Below are positions 52,481-60,806 of a DNA stretch of 64,000 nucleotides, one piece after another. The notes below the pieces were generated by a model, which saw only the letters and a program-made list of their open reading frames with translations, was not told the origin of the DNA and did no database searches. The position numbers were made by a program, and so were the translations under genes. The first letter of the stretch is position 1. Every line of letters begins with the position of its first letter. This DNA comes from JAFGBI01 sp964480725. Lineage in GTDB: Bacteria > Myxococcota_A > Polyangia > Polyangiales > Polyangiaceae. The DNA lies in the NCBI GenBank assembly GCA_964480725.1, contig CAYZQO010000007.1, positions 1 to 64,000 on the forward strand, in the 5' to 3' direction.

Positions 52481-53532
52481 GAGCCCGGCTCCTCGCGGGG
52501 TGGACCCGGGGGAGCCACCGCCGACTTCCGGGGGTCCCTGCCCGGCGCGCCGAGCCGAGCGTGGCAGAAGACCTCGCGCTCCGGCGACGGGACGACCCGA
52601 GGCGCCGGCTCCGCCGCGCAGCAGGGCAGCACCTCGGGGCAGCGGCCGGCGAAGCGGCACCCGCGCGACCACTCCGTCGGCGGCGGCACCACCCCGGCGA
52701 TCTCGTAGAGGCGCTCGCCACGCCGCGCGCGCCCCGGCATCGCGGCCAGCAGCCCCTTCGTGTACGGGTGCCAGGGATCCCCGAGCACCGCACGCCGGGT
52801 CCCCGTCTCCACCAGCTTGCCCGCGTACATGACGGCGACGCGATCGGCCAGCTCGTTCACCACCCCGAGGTCGTGCGTGATGAGCAGAATGGCGGTGCCG
52901 GTGTCGCGCTGCAGCTCGCGCAGCAACTGCAGGATCTGGGCCTGGATGGTCACGTCGAGGGCGGTGGTCGGCTCGTCGGCGAGGAGCACCGCCGGCCGCA
53001 TGGCGAGGGCCATCGCGATCATCACGCGCTGCTTGAGCCCGCCGGAGAGCTGGTGGGGGTAGGCGCCGAACCGGGCCGCCGGATCCGGGATGCCGACCGA
53101 GGTGAAGAGCCCCACCGTCCGCTCCCGCGCCGCGCGCGCCGACGCGCGCTCGTGAAGGCGGATCGCCTCCACCACCTGCGCACCGACCGTCATCACCGGG
53201 TTCAGGCTCGACATCGGCTCCTGGAAGATCATCGCCATGCGGTGGCCCCGGAGCCGCCGCATCGCGGGCACGTCGAGGGCGAGCACCTCCGTCTCGCCGA
53301 GGCGCACGGAGCCCCCCTCGACGCGCCCCGGCTTCGGCACCAGGCGCAGCATGGAGAGCGCCGTCATCGATTTTCCGCACCCGCTCTCGCCCACCAGCGC
53401 CAGCACCTCGCCGGGCGCAACGTCGAAGCTCACCGAATCGACCACGGCGACACGGCGCCCGCCGCTCGGGAAGGTGGTGACCAGATCGCGCACGCGAACC
53501 GTGGCGTCGGCGGGAGGGCTCGCGGCCGTCAT
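52477..53532 (-). CDS. Oligopeptide-type ABC transporter ATP-binding protein (DppD/OppD-like)
   Basis: Partner ATPase, 351 residues. Walker A GESGCGKSM, Q-loop IFQEPMSSLNPV, signature LSGGLKQRVMIAMAL, Walker B VLLADEPTTALDV and H-loop LITHDLGVVNELA. The usual C-terminal Cys region GCRFAGRCPEVLPCC is present, with a Pro-rich tail. It overlaps the DppF-like gene and follows the permease gene by 4 bp. Confidence 0.95.
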   Translation of the reverse strand: MTAASPPADATVRVRDLVTTFPSGGRRVAVVDSVSFDVAPGEVLALVGESGCGKSMTALSMLRLVPKPGRVEGGSVRLGETEVLALDVPAMRRLRGHRMAMIFQEPMSSLNPVMTVGAQVVEAIRLHERASARAARERTVGLFTSVGIPDPAARFGAYPHQLSGGLKQRVMIAMALAMRPAVLLADEPTTALDVTIQAQILQLLRELQRDTGTAILLITHDLGVVNELADRVAVMYAGKLVETGTRRAVLGDPWHPYTKGLLAAMPGRARRGERLYEIAGVVPPPTEWSRGCRFAGRCPEVLPCCAAEPAPRVVPSPEREVFCHARLGAPGRDPRKSAVAPPGPPREEPGS

Positions 53533-53536
53533 CGCC

Positions 53537-54577
53537 CTAGTCCCGCTCCCGTCGGGTGCGCGGATCGAGAATGTCGCGGACCGCGTCCCCGACCGCGTTG
53601 ATGCCGAGCAGGAGCACGAACATCGCGCCGCCCGCCGCGAGCACGTTCCAGTACACGGCCGGCTCCCGCGAGAGCTCGTCCTTGGCCTGCGCGATCATCT
53701 GTCCCCAGCTGCCGGCCGCGCCGATCCCGAGCCAGGCCAGGACCGCCTCCACCAGCACCTGCCCGGAGAACATGAGGACGAAGGTGATCACCACCAGGTG
53801 CAGGAGATTCGGCAAGATGTGCCGCCAGATGATGCCCAGCTCCGACACGCCCATCAGCCGCGCCGCGTGGACGTAGTCGAGCTCGCGGAGCTTCATCGTC
53901 TCGCCGCGGGCGATGCGGCAGAAGCTCACCCAGCTGGTGACGGCGAGGGCGAGGCAGACCTGCACCGTCCCCTGCCCCAGCGCCATCACCAGGGCGATCA
54001 AGAGCAGGATCCCCGGGATCGACGCCAGCGTGGACATCACGAAGAACACCACGTCGTCCACACGTCGCCCGAAGTACCCCGCGCTCACCCCGAAGAAGAG
54101 CGCGAGCGGGATGGCGAGGAGACTGGTCAGGCCGCCCACCAGCAGGGCCACCCGCGCCCCCTTCAACATGAGCAGCAGCGTGTCCCGCCCGAGGATGTCG
54201 GTGCCGAGCGGGTGGCGACCGGGGTGCTCCAGCGGGCGCGGGGGTGTCCCGTAGAGCTCGGTGGCGGCGAAGGGGGCCGAGTAGCTCTTCTCGAGCCGGC
54301 CCCCGAACACCCGATCGACGAGCGAGCGCGGCTGGTGCGCCGACACCACGTCGTCCCCCTGAGCCCTGCCGTCCACCCACGCCACCGAGTCGGCCAGGCC
54401 CGCCGCCACGAACCCAATGACGACCAGGAGCGCCACCGGGCGCCGTCGCCAGAGCTCGCGCGCCGCCTCCCGCCACAGCTCGTGCCGGCGGACCGCGACC
54501 GCCGCCGCCATGCTGGCGAGCAGCAGCGCCGCGACGACCGCGTTGGAGAACCAGTGGTGCTCGAGGAGGGCCTGCAA
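53537..54577 (-). CDS. ABC transporter permease (DppC/OppC-like)
   Basis: 346 residues. The first helix is near residues 12-28 (NAVVAALLLASMAAAVAV) and a second candidate helix is PVALLVVIGFVAAGLADSVA. The permease core has LGTDILGRDTLLLMLKGARV near its start (the standard DppC entry) and the EAA loop around HAARLMGVSELGIIWRHILP. TTG 54577 is the likely start: GGAG precedes it by 9 nt and it lies 5 bp after the stop of the other permease. An extra N-terminal membrane segment of about 60 residues precedes the usual DppC start. Confidence 0.88.
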   Translation of the reverse strand: MQALLEHHWFSNAVVAALLLASMAAAVAVRRHELWREAARELWRRRPVALLVVIGFVAAGLADSVAWVDGRAQGDDVVSAHQPRSLVDRVFGGRLEKSYSAPFAATELYGTPPRPLEHPGRHPLGTDILGRDTLLLMLKGARVALLVGGLTSLLAIPLALFFGVSAGYFGRRVDDVVFFVMSTLASIPGILLLIALVMALGQGTVQVCLALAVTSWVSFCRIARGETMKLRELDYVHAARLMGVSELGIIWRHILPNLLHLVVITFVLMFSGQVLVEAVLAWLGIGAAGSWGQMIAQAKDELSREPAVYWNVLAAGGAMFVLLLGINAVGDAVRDILDPRTRRERD

Positions 54578-54582
54578 GACAA

Positions 54583-55548
54583 CTACTCCAGGCGGATCCG
54601 AGGATCGACCAGCGTGTAGCTGATGTCGGTCAGGATCTGCCCCAGGACGAAGAGGAGCGCGTCGATGTACACGATCGTGCGCAGGGTGGCGAAGTCGTTG
54701 CCATCGATGGCGTCGACGGTCAGCGAGCCGAGGCCGGGGATCCCGAAGAAGGCCTCGAGCAGGAGCGAGCCGGTGAACAGGAACGGGATCGCCATCACCA
54801 CGTTGGTGAGGATCGGGATCATCGCGTTGCCGAGGACGTGGCGGAGCATCACCCGCCCGTCGCCGGCACCCTTCGCCCGCGCCGTGCGCACGTAGTCGCG
54901 GTTCACCTCCTCCACGAACACCGTGCGGTAGAAGCGCACGTTGCTCCCCAGCGAGCTCATCACCCCGACCAGGACCGGCAAGGCGAGGAACCGCCAGACC
55001 ACGGACGGGTCGGGGTCGAACCCCGAGATGGGGAACCAGCGGAGCAGCTTGCCCACCAGGAACTGGGCCCCGATGATGTAGAGCAAGATGGACAGGCTCA
55101 TCCCCAACACCGCGAGGAACACCCCGGCCCGATCGATGTAGGTTTCCCGAAAGAAGGCGACGAACAGGCTGAGCAGGATCCCGAGGCAGAGCCCGATCAC
55201 GAAGAGCGGCGTCGTCAAGAGGAGGCTCGGCACCGCGCCGGCCTTGATCCGATCGAGGATGAGGGAGTCGTCGGCGTCGCTGCGCCCGAAGTCGAAGGTG
55301 AGCATGCGGCGGAAATGCTCCACCAGCATGTTGTCCCCCAGGTGGCCCGGCCCGGGCATCAGCGGCCGATCGTAGCCGTGGAGCGACTTCCACTGATCGA
55401 TCTGCTCCTGCCGGGCCTTCTCCCCGAGGGCCTTGCGCGCCACGTCATCGGGCGCCGTGACGGTGAAGAAGAGCAGGAAGAGCAGGAACAGGACCCCGAC
55501 GACCGTGACGGCCCCGTAGGCGATGCGACGGACGACGTAGGCGAGCAT
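54583..55548 (-). CDS. ABC transporter permease (DppB/OppB-like)
   Basis: 321 residues starting MLAYVVRRIAYGAVTVVGVL, the typical first helix of DppB. A hydrophilic periplasmic loop follows (about 35-95), then five helices. The cytoplasmic EAA loop reads DYVRTARAKGAGDGRVMLRH, where it contacts an ATPase. The end is FVLGQILTDISYTLVDPRIR, the normal DppB C-terminus. ATG 55548 overlaps the last base of the binding-protein gene stop (TGATG). Confidence 0.94.
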   Translation of the reverse strand: MLAYVVRRIAYGAVTVVGVLFLLFLLFFTVTAPDDVARKALGEKARQEQIDQWKSLHGYDRPLMPGPGHLGDNMLVEHFRRMLTFDFGRSDADDSLILDRIKAGAVPSLLLTTPLFVIGLCLGILLSLFVAFFRETYIDRAGVFLAVLGMSLSILLYIIGAQFLVGKLLRWFPISGFDPDPSVVWRFLALPVLVGVMSSLGSNVRFYRTVFVEEVNRDYVRTARAKGAGDGRVMLRHVLGNAMIPILTNVVMAIPFLFTGSLLLEAFFGIPGLGSLTVDAIDGNDFATLRTIVYIDALLFVLGQILTDISYTLVDPRIRLE

Positions 55549-57560
55549 CACTGCCGCTCCCGGAAGAAGGTCACGATCCCGGGCGCGAGCACCAGGAGCA
55601 GGAGGGCGAGGCCGACGAACGCCGGCCACAGCACGGGGCGGTTCCAGGCGCGTCGCTGGCGCTGCCGCTCGGCCGGGTCCAGATCGTAGTACTTGGCCAG
55701 CGGCACCGAGAGCCCCATCGGCTTCACGTGGCGAAGCCAGCCGTGATAGAGCGAGAACTGCTCCGGGTGAAACATCGGGATCCAGGGGCAATCCGCGTCG
55801 ACGCGCGCACGCATCTCGCGGATGATGGCGAGGCGCTCGGGCCCGTTCTCCATGGCCTTCATGCGGAGGAACTGGGCGTCGTAACTCGGATCCGAGTAGT
55901 TCGCCGTGTTCGGCCCGTTGTTCGCCTTGCGCGACATCTTGGACCAGAGGAGAAATAGGAAATTCTCCGGGTCCGGGTAGTCGGCGACCCACCCCCAGCT
56001 GAAGATCTGGAAGCCGCCGTCGCGCATCTTCTCCTGGAAACGGTTGTAGTTGGTCGCCTCGAGCACGACGTTCAGGCCGATCCGCCGCCAGGAGTTGACG
56101 TAGTAGGTGTAGTGCAGGCGCCCGTCGGCGCTGGTGTCCCCGGTGTCGAAGGTGAGGCGGAGCGGGGCGCGCGTGGCCGGATCGATGCCCCCCGGGTAGC
56201 CTGCCTCCTCCAGTAGCCGCTTGGCGCGCGAGACATCGATGGCGCGGTAAGGGTTCCGGTACTCGGGCTCGTGGCCGAAGATCCCGGGCGGCAGGAGCGA
56301 CTGCGCCGGCACGCCGCGACCGTTGAGGAACAGGCGCAGGTACTCCTCCGCATCGATGGCGAGGCTCATCGCCTGCCGGAGCTTCCGCGAGCGCTCGCCG
56401 CCCGGGGCGCCGAGCACGCGATCGTCCATGTTGAAGCCAAGGTAGTAGATCGCCGGCTCGACCGACTTGCGGAGCGCGATCCCTCGCTCGCTCATCTCGG
56501 GCGAGAGGCGCTCGTTCTGCACCACCTTGTCGAAGCTCTCCTTCACGATGCCCGAGGAGTCGTAGTAGCCTTGGAGGAACTTGTTGAAGGCCGGGATCCG
56601 CTCCTTCTCGCGCCGGAGCTCGATGCGCTCGATGAAGGGCAGACCCGCCCCACGCACCTCGGGGGGCACGATGACCCCCAGGTCCTCGGGCGGCACGTCG
56701 GTCGGGAACACGGTCCCCGGGGCCTTCCACTCGGGGTGGCGCCGGCCGTGCCAGTTGGGGTTCTGCTCGAGGACGATCCGGCTCTGCTTGTCGTAAAGGG
56801 CGATGCGATAGGGGCCCGCGCCCACCGGGTGGTCCGCCAGGTGCGGGCGGCCGTCCTGGCCGTCGTAGTGGGCCACGGCCTCCCACGGCATCGGCGCCGT
56901 GAACGGCATGGTGAACCAGTAGAGGATCTGCGGGTACGGCTCGGCGAGGGTCAGCTCGAGCACGGTGTCCGAGCGCACGACGACCCCCGTGATCCGCCCC
57001 GCCCGCTGGTACTGCTCCGTCACGGGGAGCGCCGCCACGGCCGGATCCGCGGTGCGCAGCGCGGTGAGCCGCGCCCGGAACGCGAGGAGATCGTCGACGT
57101 GGGCGAAGGGCTCGAGCGCGGGGCTGTTCACCGCCGGGTCGGCGATGCGCAGCAGCGCGAACTCGACGTCGCGCGCGGTAAGGGGCCGCGTCTCTGCACC
57201 CCCGTGGTGGGCAGCGAAGCAGGGATCGTCCTGAAACCGGAGATCGGGAAAGAGCTCGAAGCGGTACGTCGTCCGCTCGCCCCTGCGCTCGGCGACGGGG
57301 ACGGCGCGGGCCAGTCCGGGCGCGAGCGCGTAGGGGCGCTTCAGGTAGTGGTACTCGAGCAGCGAGACGTTCACGAGCCCGTTGATGTCGTGAGCCGTCG
57401 TCGTGTAGGCAACCGCCGGATCGAGCGTCTTCGGCGCCTCGGAGAACGGGCGGTAGAGCACCTTGGCGGCCGAGTCCGCGGCTGGGTACGGGTCGTTCGT
57501 GCAGGCGAGCACGAGCGCCGCCGCCATCGTCCAGCGGTGCGGGCGGCGGAAGGGCGTCAC
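55548..57560 (-). CDS. Peptide-type ABC transporter substrate-binding lipoprotein with C-terminal helix
   Basis: A 670-residue SBP of the large oligopeptide/dipeptide type. The N-terminus has a short signal peptide with lipobox VLACT. Conserved blocks are SEAPKTLDPAVAYT, GAGPYRIALYDKQSRIVLEQ, PAIYYLGFNMDDRVL, LRQAMSLAIDAEEYLRLFLN, FQIFSWGWVADYPDPENFL and a last block around CPWIPMFHPEQFSLYHGW. Unusually a hydrophobic helix (PVLWPAFVGLALLLLVLAPG, about 640-660) follows the binding domain, with a charged end RERQ. It is the first gene of the operon and is divergent from the plus-strand lipoprotein operon. Confidence 0.92.
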   Translation of the reverse strand: MTPFRRPHRWTMAAALVLACTNDPYPAADSAAKVLYRPFSEAPKTLDPAVAYTTTAHDINGLVNVSLLEYHYLKRPYALAPGLARAVPVAERRGERTTYRFELFPDLRFQDDPCFAAHHGGAETRPLTARDVEFALLRIADPAVNSPALEPFAHVDDLLAFRARLTALRTADPAVAALPVTEQYQRAGRITGVVVRSDTVLELTLAEPYPQILYWFTMPFTAPMPWEAVAHYDGQDGRPHLADHPVGAGPYRIALYDKQSRIVLEQNPNWHGRRHPEWKAPGTVFPTDVPPEDLGVIVPPEVRGAGLPFIERIELRREKERIPAFNKFLQGYYDSSGIVKESFDKVVQNERLSPEMSERGIALRKSVEPAIYYLGFNMDDRVLGAPGGERSRKLRQAMSLAIDAEEYLRLFLNGRGVPAQSLLPPGIFGHEPEYRNPYRAIDVSRAKRLLEEAGYPGGIDPATRAPLRLTFDTGDTSADGRLHYTYYVNSWRRIGLNVVLEATNYNRFQEKMRDGGFQIFSWGWVADYPDPENFLFLLWSKMSRKANNGPNTANYSDPSYDAQFLRMKAMENGPERLAIIREMRARVDADCPWIPMFHPEQFSLYHGWLRHVKPMGLSVPLAKYYDLDPAERQRQRRAWNRPVLWPAFVGLALLLLVLAPGIVTFFRERQ

Positions 57561-57707
57561 GGGGCGTCAGCTTAGGGGGACCCGGCCGGGTTTCAAGGCG
57601 ACCGTCTCGATGACGCCGCTCGGCCGGCGATGAACGGCGCCCCCAAGGTCGCTTGACGCCGAAGCGAGTAGCTGTTTTTGTATGAGCCTGGCAGGGGTTT
57701 CTGGCTA

Positions 57708-58799
57708 ATGTCGATCCGTGAGTTGACCGCTCGGGCGCGACCGATTCGGGCGCGTTCCGAGGCCGCGCTCCTCCCCCGACGGCAGGGCGCCCCGGCGAGC
57801 GCGCTGACCGCGATCGCCGCCCTGGTCTGCGGCACCGTCACGGGCTGCGCGGCGCCGCGGACAGCGAACGACGCGAGCACGGCGCTCTGCCCGCAGCTGG
57901 GGGCCGACATCGATCCGTACTCGCTTCGGTTCTCCGCCAGCGTCGAAGCCAACGGGCAGATCCGGGCCTTCGTCGCGGCCGCGCGCGGACTCAAGGAGGC
58001 CGCGGAGCAGGCCGAGTACATCACCGCGGAGGCCTGCCGCCGAATGGGAGCCGACCTGGGGCTGTCCGCGAGCGCGATGGCGCCCTCAGGCGCCGTTGCC
58101 GTGGGCCCGGCTCCTGGAACGGTGGCTGGGCACGAAGCGGCGCACGGCCCCTCGCCCGACCTCGGGCGAGAAGCGCTGGCCGCGTGCACCGCCGTTGCTA
58201 ACGAGGCGCGGGTGATCCTCGGTGATGGCCCGCTCGTGATCGAGGTGAAGCCACCCCGCTGCGAGCCGGATCTGCTCCGGAGGGGGCGCTGCGAGGCGCT
58301 CTGCTCCCTGTCCGGCCCGGCACCGGCGGAGTGCCTCGCCGCCTGCGAGTCGGAGGCGAACATCCACGGTCAGTGTCACGCCGCAGAGCTCGATGGCCTC
58401 GATCTCGCGGTGGAGGGTCGAAAGGGGGTGCTGCTAGCAACGCTCGGCCGCAATCTCCCTTGGCTCTTGCACGCACAGACCGCGCTCGCGCGACGGCTGG
58501 CGGGGGACGCCGAGGTGCTGGCTCGAATCGGCGCCCAGCTGCCCGAGCTCCTGAAGGATGCGGGTCCCCAGGGGCTCGCCTGCATGACGGCTTCGGCCGC
58601 GCTCGTCGCGATCTCGAGCCGGCGGCTGAGCGCCAGCCTCGATGCGGGGAGGGTCGTCCTGGAACGGCTGCGGCTCACGGAGCTTGCACCGGGCGCGACA
58701 CGACCGGCGAGGACGCCCGCGGCATCGCCGCCCGATCACAACCACTCGGGCAACGCGGGTGAGGCGCTCGAGCCAACGACGCAGGAGGAGGAACCGTGA
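57708..58799 (+). CDS. Lipoprotein of unknown function, first gene of surface operon
   Basis: 363 residues from ATG 57708. A long n-region ends in ALTAIAALVCGTVTGC, with lipobox VTGC near 45-48. The mature protein is mostly helical and has a Cys-containing middle around CEALCSLSGPAPAECLAACE. I do not recognise the family. It overlaps the next gene by four bases (GTGA), so the two are co-translated. A GGGG-rich sequence lies upstream, and the gene lies opposite the peptide transporter operon across a 147-bp region. Confidence 0.72.
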   Translation: MSIRELTARARPIRARSEAALLPRRQGAPASALTAIAALVCGTVTGCAAPRTANDASTALCPQLGADIDPYSLRFSASVEANGQIRAFVAAARGLKEAAEQAEYITAEACRRMGADLGLSASAMAPSGAVAVGPAPGTVAGHEAAHGPSPDLGREALAACTAVANEARVILGDGPLVIEVKPPRCEPDLLRRGRCEALCSLSGPAPAECLAACESEANIHGQCHAAELDGLDLAVEGRKGVLLATLGRNLPWLLHAQTALARRLAGDAEVLARIGAQLPELLKDAGPQGLACMTASAALVAISSRRLSASLDAGRVVLERLRLTELAPGATRPARTPAASPPDHNHSGNAGEALEPTTQEEEP

Positions 58800-60796
58800 C
58801 ACGCAGTGCCCTTCCATGGCTGACCGCTTCCATCCTGGCGCTGGGCGGCTGCTCCAAGAGCTCGAGCGACGGCGAGACGCCAGAGTGCCTCATCGACCTC
58901 GACTGCTCCGGAAACCAGATCTGCGAGGACGGGCACTGCATCCAGCCCGCCTCCGATTCGACCGCGGGTGCGGGCGGCGAGGGGGGGGCCGAGGAGGAGG
59001 GAGCGGAGCCCGGAGGTCCCTGCGGCGCCTGCGCCGATGAGCGCTGCACGGGGGAGCTCGAGGCCTGCGCAGACGCGCCCTGTGACGACTACGCGACGTG
59101 CGTCCTCGGGTGTGAGGACGACACCTGCGTCGTGGACTGCTCCGTCGCCCACGCCGAAGAGATGGGGGAAGACGGGATGGCATTGCTCGAGTGCATCGCC
59201 GATCGCTGCAACGCCGACTGCGCGAGCGCCGAGCCGTCAACCTGCGAGAGCTGCCTGAACGCGAGCTGCCGGACGGAGGCGCAGGCGTGCGCGGCAGACG
59301 ACGCCTGCATGGGGTTGATCGACTGTCAAGACCGCTGCACCGACGACGCATGCCTCATCGGCTGTATCGAGGCCGCTGGCGAGGAAGCCTTGCTCCTCGC
59401 TTCAGCCTACGCGACCTGCGCGGACGAGCGTTGCGCGGTCGCGTGCGGCGGCGGGGAGGGCACGGGTGGCACCGGCGGGGCGGCGGGGAGCGGTGGCTCC
59501 GGTGGGACTGCCGGCTCCGGTGGGACTGCCGGCTCCGGTGGGACTGCCGGCTCTGGCGGGACTGCCGGCTCTGGCGGGACTGCCGGCTCCGGAAGCACCG
59601 GCGGAGCCGCCGACACCGGCGGCACGGAAACCGGCGGCGCCACCGACACCGGTGGCGCCGAAACCGGCGGGGCGACGGGGGGCACCGGGGGCGGAGCCTG
59701 CCTCTCTGAAGGGCAGAGCTACAACCTCTCGGTGCGTCCGCCGGAGGGGGTGGAGGTGGTCACGGAGTGCTGTGAGGGGCTGACCGGGGTGTATGGTGGC
59801 TATGTCGTCTCGTCGGATGGCACCTGTCGAACTCGAACCGGGTCACCCACGTACTGCAGCCCCTGTGGCAACGGCCAGTGCGACGAGCACGAGAACTACT
59901 GTAACTGTCCTGAGGACTGTCCCTTGGCGGAGGACGTCGTCGCGCTCAATGAGGCCATCTCTGAGCGGGCGCAGATCGCCTGTTCCAAGATCGATGCCTG
60001 CTCGCCCGCGCGCATCGGCTGGTGGTACGGCAGCCTGGAGGAATGCCGAAACAGCCACGAGCGGTGGTACCAGTGGCTCGCCGGGCTGCCCAGGAGCGGC
60101 GTTACCGTTGCGGGGCTCGACGACTGCAGCAGGGCCGAGGCGACCTGGACCTGCGAGGAGTGGCGAACCTGGCTCCCCATCCCCGAATGCGCCTTCCGGG
60201 GCGAGACGGCGAACGGCGAGCCCTGCCTCGACGGGAGCCAATGCAGCTCGGGCCATTGCGACGGGATCGACTACGGCTGCGGCGTGTGCGTGCCCGAGCC
60301 GGGCCTCGGCGAGGCTTGTGAGCCCTACGGCGACTGCGATGCCGACACGATCTGTTCCGCGGCTGGGACCTGCTTCGTGCCCGGCCGCGACGACGACGCC
60401 TGCGACGAGGTGGAGTACTGTGACCTGGGCTACTCCTGCGTGGGCGGCGAATGCCTGGCGCAGGGCGTCACGGTGGGCGACCCCTGCCAGGCGGGGACGG
60501 CGAACGACCACGCCCCCTGCGCGGAGGATCAGGGCCTCTACTGCAACGCCGAAACGGAAACCTGCATCGAATATGCGGTGGCGGAGGGGGGAGAGCCCTG
60601 CGGTGCGCTCCCCGAGGGTCCCACCGTCTGCGCCAGCATGGTCTGGTGCGATTACGCAGACGGATCCACGGGCACCTGCCCGGCCCCCCGCCGTGCGGGC
60701 GACGAGTGCGATCCGGAGGCGGGCCTCGGCTGCGTCAGCCCGGACGTCTGCGTCGACGGGATCTGCACCGGGCCCGCGCACTTGCTCTGCTTGTGA
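58796..60796 (+). CDS. Cys-rich lipoprotein with Gly-rich repeat linker
   Basis: 666 residues. GTG 58796 has an AGGAGGAGG ribosome binding site. Signal peptide with lipobox LGGC (about 16-19). Three regions: a Cys-rich part (about 30-220) with spaced C-x3-C pairs (CADERCTGELEACADAPC), a Gly/Ser/Thr linker (about 222-300) with five 6-residue repeats of the GTAGSG type, and a second, larger Cys-rich part (300-666) with patterns such as GEPCLDGSQCSSGHCDG and DGTCRTRTGSP. Such disulfide-rich lipoproteins are numerous in myxobacteria; function unknown. It is likely on the cell surface. Confidence 0.85.
   Translation: MTRSALPWLTASILALGGCSKSSSDGETPECLIDLDCSGNQICEDGHCIQPASDSTAGAGGEGGAEEEGAEPGGPCGACADERCTGELEACADAPCDDYATCVLGCEDDTCVVDCSVAHAEEMGEDGMALLECIADRCNADCASAEPSTCESCLNASCRTEAQACAADDACMGLIDCQDRCTDDACLIGCIEAAGEEALLLASAYATCADERCAVACGGGEGTGGTGGAAGSGGSGGTAGSGGTAGSGGTAGSGGTAGSGGTAGSGSTGGAADTGGTETGGATDTGGAETGGATGGTGGGACLSEGQSYNLSVRPPEGVEVVTECCEGLTGVYGGYVVSSDGTCRTRTGSPTYCSPCGNGQCDEHENYCNCPEDCPLAEDVVALNEAISERAQIACSKIDACSPARIGWWYGSLEECRNSHERWYQWLAGLPRSGVTVAGLDDCSRAEATWTCEEWRTWLPIPECAFRGETANGEPCLDGSQCSSGHCDGIDYGCGVCVPEPGLGEACEPYGDCDADTICSAAGTCFVPGRDDDACDEVEYCDLGYSCVGGECLAQGVTVGDPCQAGTANDHAPCAEDQGLYCNAETETCIEYAVAEGGEPCGALPEGPTVCASMVWCDYADGSTGTCPAPRRAGDECDPEAGLGCVSPDVCVDGICTGPAHLLCL
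59495..59592 (+). repeat. Coding 18-bp tandem repeat (Gly-rich linker)
   Basis: Five 18-bp units GGCTCCGGTGGGACTGCC with small changes (CTCTGGCG in two) encode a GSGGTA-type linker. Confidence 0.85.
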
Positions 60797-60806
60797 GCGG
60801 ATCCCC

